This document shows positions 26,998-34,835 of a stretch of 46,548 nucleotides of DNA, piece by piece; the stretch's first letter is position 1; each line of letters starts with the position of its first letter. The stretch is from an uncultured bacterium (GTDB lineage: Bacteria; Desulfobacterota; GWC2-55-46). Made by a program: the position numbers and the translations under genes. The stretch is taken from the NCBI GenBank assembly GCA_905339405.1, contig CAJPGC010000040.1:1-46548 (forward strand), given 5' to 3'. The notes below the pieces were generated by a model. That model saw only the letters and a list, made by a program, of their open reading frames with translations. It was not told where the DNA came from and made no database searches.

Positions 26998-28145
26998 TAA
27001 AGGCGCTGAAAAACTATTTCCAGATAGACGGTGCTTCGAACGTCGACTGGAGGAAGTTCGCGTACCCGAGAAGGTTCTACAACGCCGTCAAATACGTACA
27101 CTACAGGAAAAGCCTGCCTGTCGAGGTGCCCTATTACCCGCTTACGGTAATGCTCGAGATTAGCACCTTCTGCAATTTCAAGTGCCCGGCCTGCGAAAGG
27201 GAGCTTTACAAGAAGGACACGGCTTCCACAGGGGGCCTTTTCAAGGAGAACGTAAAGCTTGAGGAAGTAAAAAAGCTCGCTCCTCTTCTGCCTTACGTAT
27301 ACAGCATATACCTTGTCGCAGGTCTCGGCGAGCCATTCATAAACAAAGACTTCTGGCCGATAGTGGAATTCCTCAAGTCCTTCGACGTGAAGATCGGGTA
27401 TTTCACGAACGCCTCCCTCCTTGACGAGGAAAAGATAGCCGAGACATTCCGCCGCCGCATAAACACGGTCCTTATCTCGATGGACACGCACGAGCAATCG
27501 AAGTACGAGATGGTAAAGGAAGGTGCTGACTTCGACCATACCGTGAAAATGATAAAGCTCTTCGCCGAGTACAAAAAAAAGCACAGCTCCACGCACCCGT
27601 TCCACCTCGGGCTCAACTACATCTTCAGGGCTGACAACTACGCCGACATACTCCCGTACCTCGACTTCGTTAAAGAACTCGGCGTCGAATACGTGCACTG
27701 TTCCTCTCTCATAGTCCATGTCGACGAGATGAAGGAATCATCGTTTTTCAAGGTGCCTGTTTCCAAAAAAAAGCAGGTCTTCGACCTTGCCAGGGAGAAA
27801 GCCGAGAGGCTCGGGATAGGGCTGCGCCTGCCGAACCTCGACATAGACAGGAAAATACGCTGCTGCTACCCGTGGCACGGCATCTCGGTCTTTAAGGGAG
27901 GCGACGTGGCGACCTGCCCGTACTTCAGGACTGACAGGGACTTCTATTACCACGTCGAAAAGGACGCTGGCCTCATTGAGGATAAAAGACGCGTAAAGAG
28001 CACCGTCATCGGCAATTACCTCAGGGAAAACATCCTCGATATCTGGAACGGGGAACGTATAAAGGAAATAAGAAAGGGCGAGCTCAGCCTCGAGTCCCAC
28101 GCATCTCCATGCGACTCATGCTATTACAAATTCCTGCTGCACTGA
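26994..28145 (+). CDS. Radical SAM/SPASM protein 1
   Basis: The 383 residues include the radical SAM cluster motif CNFKCPAC (C60, C64, C67), which binds the [4Fe-4S] cluster that cleaves S-adenosylmethionine. YLVAGLGEPFINKDF is the GGEP-like strand, and a SPASM-type C-terminus has CCYPWHGI, ATCPYF and PCDSCYY, likely holding auxiliary Fe-S clusters. It starts inside the flippase gene (ATGA). SPASM enzymes modify peptides, but also sugars and other small molecules. There is no small precursor-peptide gene next to it, so a sugar or lipid substrate in this operon is plausible but unproven. It is one of four such genes here. Confidence 0.88.
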   Translation: MIKALKNYFQIDGASNVDWRKFAYPRRFYNAVKYVHYRKSLPVEVPYYPLTVMLEISTFCNFKCPACERELYKKDTASTGGLFKENVKLEEVKKLAPLLPYVYSIYLVAGLGEPFINKDFWPIVEFLKSFDVKIGYFTNASLLDEEKIAETFRRRINTVLISMDTHEQSKYEMVKEGADFDHTVKMIKLFAEYKKKHSSTHPFHLGLNYIFRADNYADILPYLDFVKELGVEYVHCSSLIVHVDEMKESSFFKVPVSKKKQVFDLAREKAERLGIGLRLPNLDIDRKIRCCYPWHGISVFKGGDVATCPYFRTDRDFYYHVEKDAGLIEDKRRVKSTVIGNYLRENILDIWNGERIKEIRKGELSLESHASPCDSCYYKFLLH

Positions 28146-28154
28146 GAATGGAAT

Positions 28155-29279
28155 ATGAAAGATAAGTCCGGTGTCCCGGAAAACCTCATAGTCCACCTGT
28201 CGCTTACCAACGCGTGCAACTTCCTTTGCACCATCTGCCCCTCCATGCGCGAGGACAAAAAGTACGCGCGCCCGAAGATGACAAAAGGCCTCCTTGACAA
28301 GGTGCTGGATGAAGTCCTGCCATTCACCTCCACCATGATACTCGGCGGCAACAGTCTGGGAGAGGTGACGACGCACAAGGAGTTTACGCGCTTTCTGCAC
28401 TCTCGATTCAATGGTGACGGCAGGATGAAGATGCGGCTTACGACCAACGGGTACAGGCTCGGAGAGCTCGCAGGTGAGATAGCGGAAAAGTTATCTTTCG
28501 TGTCGGTCTCTTTCGACGGGGCGACCGCCGCCACCTACGAGGCGATAAGGAAATACCCGTATGAGAAGATAACGGGCAACATCAGAAAGCTTACGTCAGA
28601 GCGCTCGAAGCGCGCCAGCGCACTTAAGGTCGGCCTCGGCATGACGCTCCTTTATGACAACCTCCATGAGCTGCCCGCGCTTGTTGAGCTTGCAGCTGAC
28701 ATGGGCGTCGATATGGTCGCGGGTAGCTACTTCATCCCAAACTTCCAATCTGAAAGGTACCAGTGCCTATACTACCACCAGAAGTACTCTAACGAGGTCG
28801 CGCACCTGGCTGAAGAGCGCGCATCGAGGCTCGGCGTTGAGTTCAGGATGCCGAGGTTCAGGATGCCCGGACAGAGACTTTCAGTGGAGGAGACGAGACC
28901 TGTATACGAGACTTGCCCCCTGCCATACGGGATGGTGAATATCTCTGAGACAGGTATCGTGACGCCATGCTGCGCAAATCCGACAATAATGGGCGACCTT
29001 AAAAGCCATAGCCTCGAGGAGATATGGAACGGAAAAAAATACCTGAAGTTCAGGACTGACGTCGGAGACAACCCGTTCTGCCGCATTTGCCATACTCCTG
29101 TCTATGGAGAGAGGGCGAGTACGGGAGTAATGCTTGACGCCTCCTACCAGATAAAGACAATAGGCACTGAACTGCCGTTGAGCCATGTGCTCCGTTCAGG
29201 GTTGATGAGGAAGTTTTCAGGTACAAAAGCAGGCTTGAGGGTAATAAGCCTGGGTAAGGCTGCGGCAGGCAGAAAGTAG
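28155..29279 (+). CDS. Radical SAM/SPASM protein 2
   Basis: The 374 residues start 9 bp after the previous gene. The cluster motif is CNFLCTIC (C21, C25, C28), almost at the N-terminus, so the N-terminal extension seen in proteins 1 and 3 is missing. MILGGNSLGEVTTHKEF follows as the GGEP-like region. The SPASM part contains ETCPLPYGM, GIVTPCCANPT and CRICHTPVYG, with the usual SLEEIWNGKKY between. Sequence similarity to protein 1 is limited to the motifs, so the two are not simple duplicates and may act on different substrates or positions of one glycan. A function is not assigned. Confidence 0.88.
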   Translation: MKDKSGVPENLIVHLSLTNACNFLCTICPSMREDKKYARPKMTKGLLDKVLDEVLPFTSTMILGGNSLGEVTTHKEFTRFLHSRFNGDGRMKMRLTTNGYRLGELAGEIAEKLSFVSVSFDGATAATYEAIRKYPYEKITGNIRKLTSERSKRASALKVGLGMTLLYDNLHELPALVELAADMGVDMVAGSYFIPNFQSERYQCLYYHQKYSNEVAHLAEERASRLGVEFRMPRFRMPGQRLSVEETRPVYETCPLPYGMVNISETGIVTPCCANPTIMGDLKSHSLEEIWNGKKYLKFRTDVGDNPFCRICHTPVYGERASTGVMLDASYQIKTIGTELPLSHVLRSGLMRKFSGTKAGLRVISLGKAAAGRK

Positions 29280-29409
29280 CTGGCGTGTAAGTTTTCGGGC
29301 GGACATGAGCCGCCCTGACCAGGGATGGAGGAATACAGCGACGTGGAAAAGCACAAGTACAAGCAACCAGGAAAATTCACTCTCGACAGAAATGAAAACC
29401 GGAGAGTGC

Positions 29410-30471
29410 ATGGAAACTGTGTTGCCGTTTTTGATCTCCTTTTTGATGCAGCTGCTGGCTCTTAAATACTTCCGCAGACATTCGATGTGCATGGACAACG
29501 AGAAGATTTTCAAGCCGCAAAGAATACATTCAGTGCCAACGCCGAGGGCCGGAGGGCTCGGCATTTTCGCCGGGTCGCTCATAATCCTCGCGATGGGGCG
29601 GCCCGAGGGCGCCTTGTTCGTCCTCACGGCGCTTCCGGCATTTCTCATCGGTTTCGCGGAAGATTTGAGCTCGAGCGTCAACCCGCTGCAGCGCCTCCTC
29701 ATAATCGCAGGAGGAGCTGGCCTGGGCACCGCTTTCATGGACGCTATCATAACCGATATCGGCCTTTTCACCCTGCCTCTTGCGATAGCGATTCCGTTCA
29801 CGGTCTTCGCTGTCACAGGGGTCGCCAACGCGATAAACATAGTCGACGGGATAAACGGGCTCGCTTCAGGTGTGTCGTTGATAACCTTCTTTTTCCTTGC
29901 GCTCACATCGTATGTTTTCGGCGACCACCTGGTATTCGGTATATCTGTTGCCTTGCTCGCCGCGACCGGCGGTTTTTTCGTAATGAACTTCCCCAAGGGC
30001 AGGATATTCCTAGGTGACGGAGGTGCGTATTTTATCGGTTTCGCCATCGCTGAGCTCTCCGTGATGTTAGTGAAACGCAACCCCGGCATCTCTCCTTGGT
30101 TCCCGCTCGCGCTCATGGCATACCCAGTAACCGAGGTCGCGTTCACGATCTTCAGAAGGAAGTACAAAAAGGGCTGCTCCGCGTTCATGCCGGACAGGGC
30201 GCACCTGCACAGCCTTATCTACAAGCGCGTCACGAAAAGCAACTACCGCACGTCATATGTTTTCTGGCTCATGGTCATCCTATTCGACTCCGTAGCTTTT
30301 TCATTCCTTAAAAGCTCTGTTGCCATGATAGCTGTGCTTTTTTCGTTCGTGCTCCTTTATATTTCGCTTTACTGCCGCCTTGTAAGGTTCAAGTCCTCAG
30401 GCGTTCTTAAGCCAATCCTGGGGTTCGTTAGGCACCAGGGCGCCAGGCCGATTTCCAGGACGAGCCCATGA
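29410..30471 (+). CDS. WecA/MraY-family polyprenyl-phosphate sugar-1-phosphate transferase
   Basis: It is 353 residues long with ATG 29410 (preceded by GGAG at 5 nt spacing); an upstream in-frame ATG at 29305 would add 35 unrelated polar residues. It has about ten TM helices. Motifs are IHSVPTPRAGGLG (residues 39-51), FAEDL (82-86), INIVDGINGLASG (142-154) and RIFLGDGGAYF (198-208), with D85, D146 and D203 as the likely Mg-binding acidic residues, and a C-terminal DRAHLHSL loop. These enzymes start glycan assembly by transferring a HexNAc-1-phosphate from a UDP-sugar to undecaprenyl phosphate. It is thus the likely initiating enzyme of this operon. Confidence 0.87.
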   Translation: METVLPFLISFLMQLLALKYFRRHSMCMDNEKIFKPQRIHSVPTPRAGGLGIFAGSLIILAMGRPEGALFVLTALPAFLIGFAEDLSSSVNPLQRLLIIAGGAGLGTAFMDAIITDIGLFTLPLAIAIPFTVFAVTGVANAINIVDGINGLASGVSLITFFFLALTSYVFGDHLVFGISVALLAATGGFFVMNFPKGRIFLGDGGAYFIGFAIAELSVMLVKRNPGISPWFPLALMAYPVTEVAFTIFRRKYKKGCSAFMPDRAHLHSLIYKRVTKSNYRTSYVFWLMVILFDSVAFSFLKSSVAMIAVLFSFVLLYISLYCRLVRFKSSGVLKPILGFVRHQGARPISRTSP

Positions 30472-30511
30472 CGAAGCGGCGCGGGGATAAACAAAAAACG
30501 GGGGAAGGTCA

Positions 30512-31792
30512 ATGAAAGAATTCGCGAAACATATAGTCTCAAGGGCATCAAAATCGAGGCCCTACGTAAAATGGCTCATGGAGCAGACAACCGGCATTGT
30601 TAGAAAGCGCGGCTTGAAAGCGGGCCTCAATTACCTTTGGACGATAACATTCTCCATAGAAGATGGTGTTGGCCTCCTATATCCCCTCTGGTCGAAAAGG
30701 CCGGGGCTCCTCAGATACCCCGGGCGAATAGAGGTGGAGGTAACGACGAAATGTTTCCTGAAGTGCCTTAAATGCGAGCAGGTCTACTGGAACGAGCCGC
30801 AGAAGAGTCTTTCTGCAAAACAAGTCGAGCAGGTTCTTGACGAGTTCCCCAGCCTCAAGGCTATAAGCCTCTCCGGCATCGGCCACAATTACCAGAACCC
30901 GGAGTACGAGAAGATATTGAAGCTCTGTTGCGACAGGTCTTTGTATGTGCAGTTCTTCGACACGTTCCTTCTCATAACTCCTTCGAGGGCAAAAAACCTC
31001 GTTGACTGGGGCGTGACAAAGGTCTGGATGTCCATAGACGGGGTGGACGAGAAAACGGTCGCTCTTCAGCAGCAGGGGTCGAGTTATAAAAAGGTCGTTG
31101 AGAATGCCAAGTTCCTCACGAAGTACAAGTTGGAGAAAAAATCGAGGTTCCCCGAACTCGGTTTCACGGTCGTCGTGACAAAATACAACATCGACAGGTT
31201 GCCGGAGTTCCTCGACCTTTTTGACGACATAGTCGGGGACTCACAGAGGATGATAATGGTCCAGTTCATAAGGCTTATCGGCTTCGAGGAGAACAAGCAC
31301 CTCATGCCGGACGCGTCTCTCCTGAAAGACGCGAAGGCCGCTGTACTTGAGCGCGCGTCCAGGTTCAAGCGCGAGAGGTTCAGGATGAACTTCACACATT
31401 TCAAATACAACGTCGAGGACAACAAGGAACCCATTGAGTGCTGCGCCTCGTGGGCTGTCCCGTTCATCACCGTTGACGGCGTGGTATACCCGTGCTGCGG
31501 GCTTACCGAAGGAAATCAGAGAAAGCATATCGACAAGTCCGCGTTCGGTAATATCTTCAAGTCGCCGTTCAGGAAGATATGGCACGGTGACGGGTACAAG
31601 GACCTGAAGGCAAGGATCTCAAAAGGCGAATCTCCCGACATTTGCAGGATGTACAGGCCATGCACGGCTTTCAAGACCGGACCCGCGCTCCGGCAGATGC
31701 CTGTTGAACCCAGGCTTGATAACGTTCCAGTTGCCTCAGGAAACACCGCTTACGAAAGACCCGCAAGGACCGCAGAGGGCAATGAGGCTTGA
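30512..31792 (+). CDS. Radical SAM/SPASM protein 3
   Basis: The 426 residues follow GGGGGAAGG, which ends 4 nt before ATG. An N-terminal extension of about 70 residues precedes the cluster motif CFLKCLKC (C81, C85, C88). ISLSGIGHNYQNPEY replaces the usual GGEP strand. The SPASM region carries IECCASW, VYPCCGLTEGN and CRMYRPCTAF, with FRKIWHGDGY between. It is the longest of the four and its spacing pattern differs from 1 and 2. It overlaps the start of the beta-propeller gene by 11 nt (31782-31792), showing coupling. The substrate is unknown. Confidence 0.88.
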   Translation: MKEFAKHIVSRASKSRPYVKWLMEQTTGIVRKRGLKAGLNYLWTITFSIEDGVGLLYPLWSKRPGLLRYPGRIEVEVTTKCFLKCLKCEQVYWNEPQKSLSAKQVEQVLDEFPSLKAISLSGIGHNYQNPEYEKILKLCCDRSLYVQFFDTFLLITPSRAKNLVDWGVTKVWMSIDGVDEKTVALQQQGSSYKKVVENAKFLTKYKLEKKSRFPELGFTVVVTKYNIDRLPEFLDLFDDIVGDSQRMIMVQFIRLIGFEENKHLMPDASLLKDAKAAVLERASRFKRERFRMNFTHFKYNVEDNKEPIECCASWAVPFITVDGVVYPCCGLTEGNQRKHIDKSAFGNIFKSPFRKIWHGDGYKDLKARISKGESPDICRMYRPCTAFKTGPALRQMPVEPRLDNVPVASGNTAYERPARTAEGNEA

Positions 31793-32828
31793 AGAACTGA
31801 AAAAAGGAAGATGGGAAGTGCTGCCCGGCCCCGTGCTGCGGCCTTCCGCGAACGGCTGGGACAACCACTCGAGCATGACGCCGGTCGTCTTCAAAAACGC
31901 AGACATCGGGCTTGCGATGAGCTCCAGGTACGGGATGCTCTACATCGGTTCAGGCAGGGGGTCTAGCGCGTGGGGCGTTGGCTACGCGACCTCAGGCGAC
32001 CTTTTCAGCTGGACGAGGCATCGCGGCAACCCTGTCCTTATGCAGGCCGACGGCGCAGGGCTTCAGCTTGACGCTCCATGCCTCGTGCGCTCGCAGGATG
32101 GTTATACTCTCATATGCGAGGAAAAAATGGTTTCAGGAGGGGCGGCAACAGCCTTGAGGGAGCTTTTGCCGCCAGGCACGAAAAGGGTCTTGCGGCAAAT
32201 ACGCAGAACACTCGGCTTAGAGAGGCCTACTGTCGTAAACCACGCTTCCGGCCGTTATTTCGTCAGCTTCTCCTCGAAGGACATATTCAACTGGGACAGG
32301 CAAAGCAAAAAAGTGGTCTTTGACAAGGGCTCCGAAGGCGCTTTCGACGCTGAAGGCGTCTTTTCACCCCAGGTCTACAGGTTCGGCAGGGATTATCATC
32401 TTTTTTATGGCGGAACGGACGGCCTGAAGGCCTATACAGGGCTTGCGATAAGCCGGTCGTTGGGTTCACGGTGGAACCGCGCTTCCATAAAGCCGGTACT
32501 TTCGCCCGGGGCCAGGGGCGATTGGGACGAAGTCAACGCGCTTATCGTAAGCGTCATGAAGCTTGAAGACGTTTACTGCGCGTTTTACGAAGGCGAGGAC
32601 AATAAAAGAAGATACAGCATCGGCATGGCCTGGTCTGAAGACCTTCTGAACTGGACCAAATGGGAAGGGAACCCGGTCATTATGCCTGGCAGGGCCCCTT
32701 ATTGCGAACACATGGTCTGCGGGCCGAGGGTCTTTGCCGAAGGCAACGATCTTTTCCTGTTCTTTAACGCTCACGGCAGGGACATGCGCGGGGCCTGCGG
32801 CATGGCTGTCTTCAGGAGGGACAGATGA
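31782..32828 (+). CDS. Five-bladed beta-propeller glycoside hydrolase-like protein
   Basis: It is 348 residues from ATG 31782 (inside the end of the previous gene); the frame is open to 31704 but that overlaps the radical SAM coding region. Repeated blades are recognisable by VGYATSGDLFSWTRH, LAISRSLGSRWNRA and IGMAWSEDLLNWTKWEG, with acidic residues at QLDAPCLVRS, FDAEGVFSPQ and WDEVNALIVS. This is the layout of GH32/43/62/68-like and GH130-like folds. No signal peptide is present, so it would be cytoplasmic, unusual for a polymer-degrading hydrolase. It may be a phosphorylase-like or carbohydrate-binding protein acting on precursors. Confidence 0.75.
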   Translation: MRLEELKKGRWEVLPGPVLRPSANGWDNHSSMTPVVFKNADIGLAMSSRYGMLYIGSGRGSSAWGVGYATSGDLFSWTRHRGNPVLMQADGAGLQLDAPCLVRSQDGYTLICEEKMVSGGAATALRELLPPGTKRVLRQIRRTLGLERPTVVNHASGRYFVSFSSKDIFNWDRQSKKVVFDKGSEGAFDAEGVFSPQVYRFGRDYHLFYGGTDGLKAYTGLAISRSLGSRWNRASIKPVLSPGARGDWDEVNALIVSVMKLEDVYCAFYEGEDNKRRYSIGMAWSEDLLNWTKWEGNPVIMPGRAPYCEHMVCGPRVFAEGNDLFLFFNAHGRDMRGACGMAVFRRDR

Positions 32829-33688
32829 ACGGCGGCACTGTTACGGGATGGGAGCTTATGAAGTACAGCGTCTCTCTTGGGCTCGGCTACTACAGGCGGC
32901 GGGCTGGAAAGGTATTCCACCGGGAAGCGTTGAGGAGAATACTTACCCCTATTAACGTCAGCAGGTGTTATGAGTTCAGGAGGACTTATGAACTATTGAT
33001 GCCCAGGAAAAACGAGCTGGTCTTCGACCTCTCGAGCCCGAAGCTTTTGAGCCATTTCCTGAGCGAGAGAAGCGGCTGCAGGGTAGTGACAGCGGACATC
33101 AATAAGCAGGAGGTCTCGGATTGGAAGACCCTTACCGGCAAAAGACGCAAGCTCCCGTCGTGGGTAATAGCTGACGGCGTTAACCTCGGTTTCAAAAACG
33201 ATACTTTTGACAAGGTCTACTCCATCTCTGTCCTCGAGCATATCCCCGGGGAAGGAGACAGCAGGACTATGGCCGAGCTGGCGAGGGTGCTGAAGCCGGG
33301 CGGCAGGCTGGTCATAACTGTGCCTTATGCCGGGAAGTACAGGAGTGAGTGCATCGAAGAAGACGTCTACAACCTGCACAACGGAAAACGTGGGACTTTT
33401 CACTGGTCGCACTTCTATGATGAGCCTTCATTGAGAAAAAAACTTATCGAAAGCTCAGGACTTGCCCTTGAAGGCGTGTACTTCGGTTACGGGCCGGGCT
33501 CTGCGCTCTGGAAAAGCATAGAGCGGATGGGAAGGTACGGCTTCCCGCTGTGGATATTCTCGACGCTTGTCGAAAAATACGGGCTCAGGGAAGCGCGGTT
33601 CCAGCCGGCCCTACTCGAAGACGACCAGTTCCTGGCAGCTGTTGCGGTACTGAAAAAGGAGAAAAAAAATGAACCTTCAGCGGCTTAA
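32825..33688 (+). CDS. SAM-dependent methyltransferase (class I)
   Basis: The 287 residues start in an ATGA overlap with the previous gene. Rossmann-type motifs: LVFDLSSPKLLSHFL...VVTADI (motif I and acidic ribose-binding residue, about residues 62-88), WVIADGVNLGF, DKVYSISVLEHIPGEGD, and LARVLKPGGRLVITVPY. The family methylates many small molecules; in this setting a sugar of the repeat unit or its lipid carrier is the natural guess. Motif I lacks the usual GxGxG (it reads DLSSPK), so it is atypical. It overlaps radical SAM gene 4 by 20 nt. Confidence 0.82.
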   Translation: MNGGTVTGWELMKYSVSLGLGYYRRRAGKVFHREALRRILTPINVSRCYEFRRTYELLMPRKNELVFDLSSPKLLSHFLSERSGCRVVTADINKQEVSDWKTLTGKRRKLPSWVIADGVNLGFKNDTFDKVYSISVLEHIPGEGDSRTMAELARVLKPGGRLVITVPYAGKYRSECIEEDVYNLHNGKRGTFHWSHFYDEPSLRKKLIESSGLALEGVYFGYGPGSALWKSIERMGRYGFPLWIFSTLVEKYGLREARFQPALLEDDQFLAAVAVLKKEKKNEPSAA

Positions 33689-34793
33689 CATCACGAACCT
33701 GAGGCGCGGCCTCTATTCCGTATATAACTGGTTGCCTTACAACGTAAACCGTCTGACCCCCTTTCCGGTCGGCAGTTTCATAATCAACATCTCTCGCGAA
33801 TGCGAGATGCGCTGCATGATGTGCAACATCTGGCAGAACAGGAAAAGCGAGTACACGGGAAGGGCCCTGGACGCTCATACACTTTCTGGAATGCTTGGTA
33901 ACTCCACCTTTCTAAAAAAAATGCCATATGTCGTAATGACAGGTGGAGAGCCGTTCCTGAGAAAGGATTTCGGCGACATACTCGAAACTGTGCTAACTGC
34001 CCCTCACGTCAGGAAAGTCACGATAGGCACGAGCGGTTTTCTCACCAGGAAGATACTCTCGGACGTTTCGAGGTGCCTTGAGAACACAGGCAGAAAAAAG
34101 CAGCTTGCGCTTCAGATATCCCTGCAGGGGGTAGGTGAGGTCCAGGACAGGATAAAAGGCAAACCAGAGGCCTTCGCCAGGGTGCAAAAGACTGTAGCGG
34201 AGCTCAAAAAGCTGTCCGATAAGTTCCCCGGGAGGCTCCACCTGTATATCTACTCGGTGCTTCAGGAGCAGAACAAGGAGACGTTCGAGAAGACGTACGA
34301 GTTCGCCAGAGACAACGGGGTTGGTTACACTTTCGGAATAATCAACAACCTGAGCTACAACATGAACAGTTCGGAAGGGTACACAAAGGCGCTTATAAAC
34401 GATTCAGACTTCAAGAGGCTCGAAAAACTCTACTCGTTTTACGGCGTCCTGAAGAGCTGGTCTAGGAAAGGGTTTACACAGCAGACAACCGGGCTTCGGT
34501 GTTTTGCGGCGTACAGCTCGTTTTTCCTCGATTACGACGGCAGTGTCTTCCCGTGCCTGCACACGTCCACGCTCAAGGGCTTCAAGATGGGTAACATTTT
34601 CGATGCGGATTTCGACGACATCTGGAGAAAAGCTTCCAGGGCGAGGGCGCTCACCAAGACCTGTTCCATAGACGAGTGCCTTCAGGGCTGCGACAGATCG
34701 GTAGTTAAGATGCAGTACTTTGTCCAGGATATGGTCTGCCGGGCGGCAACTCTGAACAGGTACAGCCTTCTTAAAGCGAAGGGCATACTGTAG
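33669..34793 (+). CDS. Radical SAM/SPASM protein 4
   Basis: The 374 residues have AAGGAG 7 nt before ATG, inside the methyltransferase gene. The cluster motif is CEMRCMMC (C45, C49, C52) followed by NIWQNRKSE, then VMTGGEPFLRKDF, a perfect GGEP motif, and LQISLQGVGEVQDRIKG. The SPASM-like end has LRCFAAYSSFFLDYDG, VFPCLHTS and CSIDECLQGC. It is closest to the general MoaA/SPASM consensus of the four. It is the last gene of the operon and meets the convergent polymerase gene 42 bp later, with no clear terminator in between. Confidence 0.88.
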   Translation: MNLQRLNITNLRRGLYSVYNWLPYNVNRLTPFPVGSFIINISRECEMRCMMCNIWQNRKSEYTGRALDAHTLSGMLGNSTFLKKMPYVVMTGGEPFLRKDFGDILETVLTAPHVRKVTIGTSGFLTRKILSDVSRCLENTGRKKQLALQISLQGVGEVQDRIKGKPEAFARVQKTVAELKKLSDKFPGRLHLYIYSVLQEQNKETFEKTYEFARDNGVGYTFGIINNLSYNMNSSEGYTKALINDSDFKRLEKLYSFYGVLKSWSRKGFTQQTTGLRCFAAYSSFFLDYDGSVFPCLHTSTLKGFKMGNIFDADFDDIWRKASRARALTKTCSIDECLQGCDRSVVKMQYFVQDMVCRAATLNRYSLLKAKGIL

Positions 34794-34835
34794 TGAGTTG
34801 CATCTGTCCAGAGTTGCAAGGGAACGGTTTTAGTT

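Noticed and set aside
26892-27719. 275-codon minus-strand ORF
   Set aside because: It is antisense to the first radical SAM gene and the flippase end; shadow of the real frame.
29217-30188. 323-codon minus-strand ORF
   Set aside because: It is antisense to the WecA-like gene with its conserved acidic motifs; no ribosome-binding site or domain.
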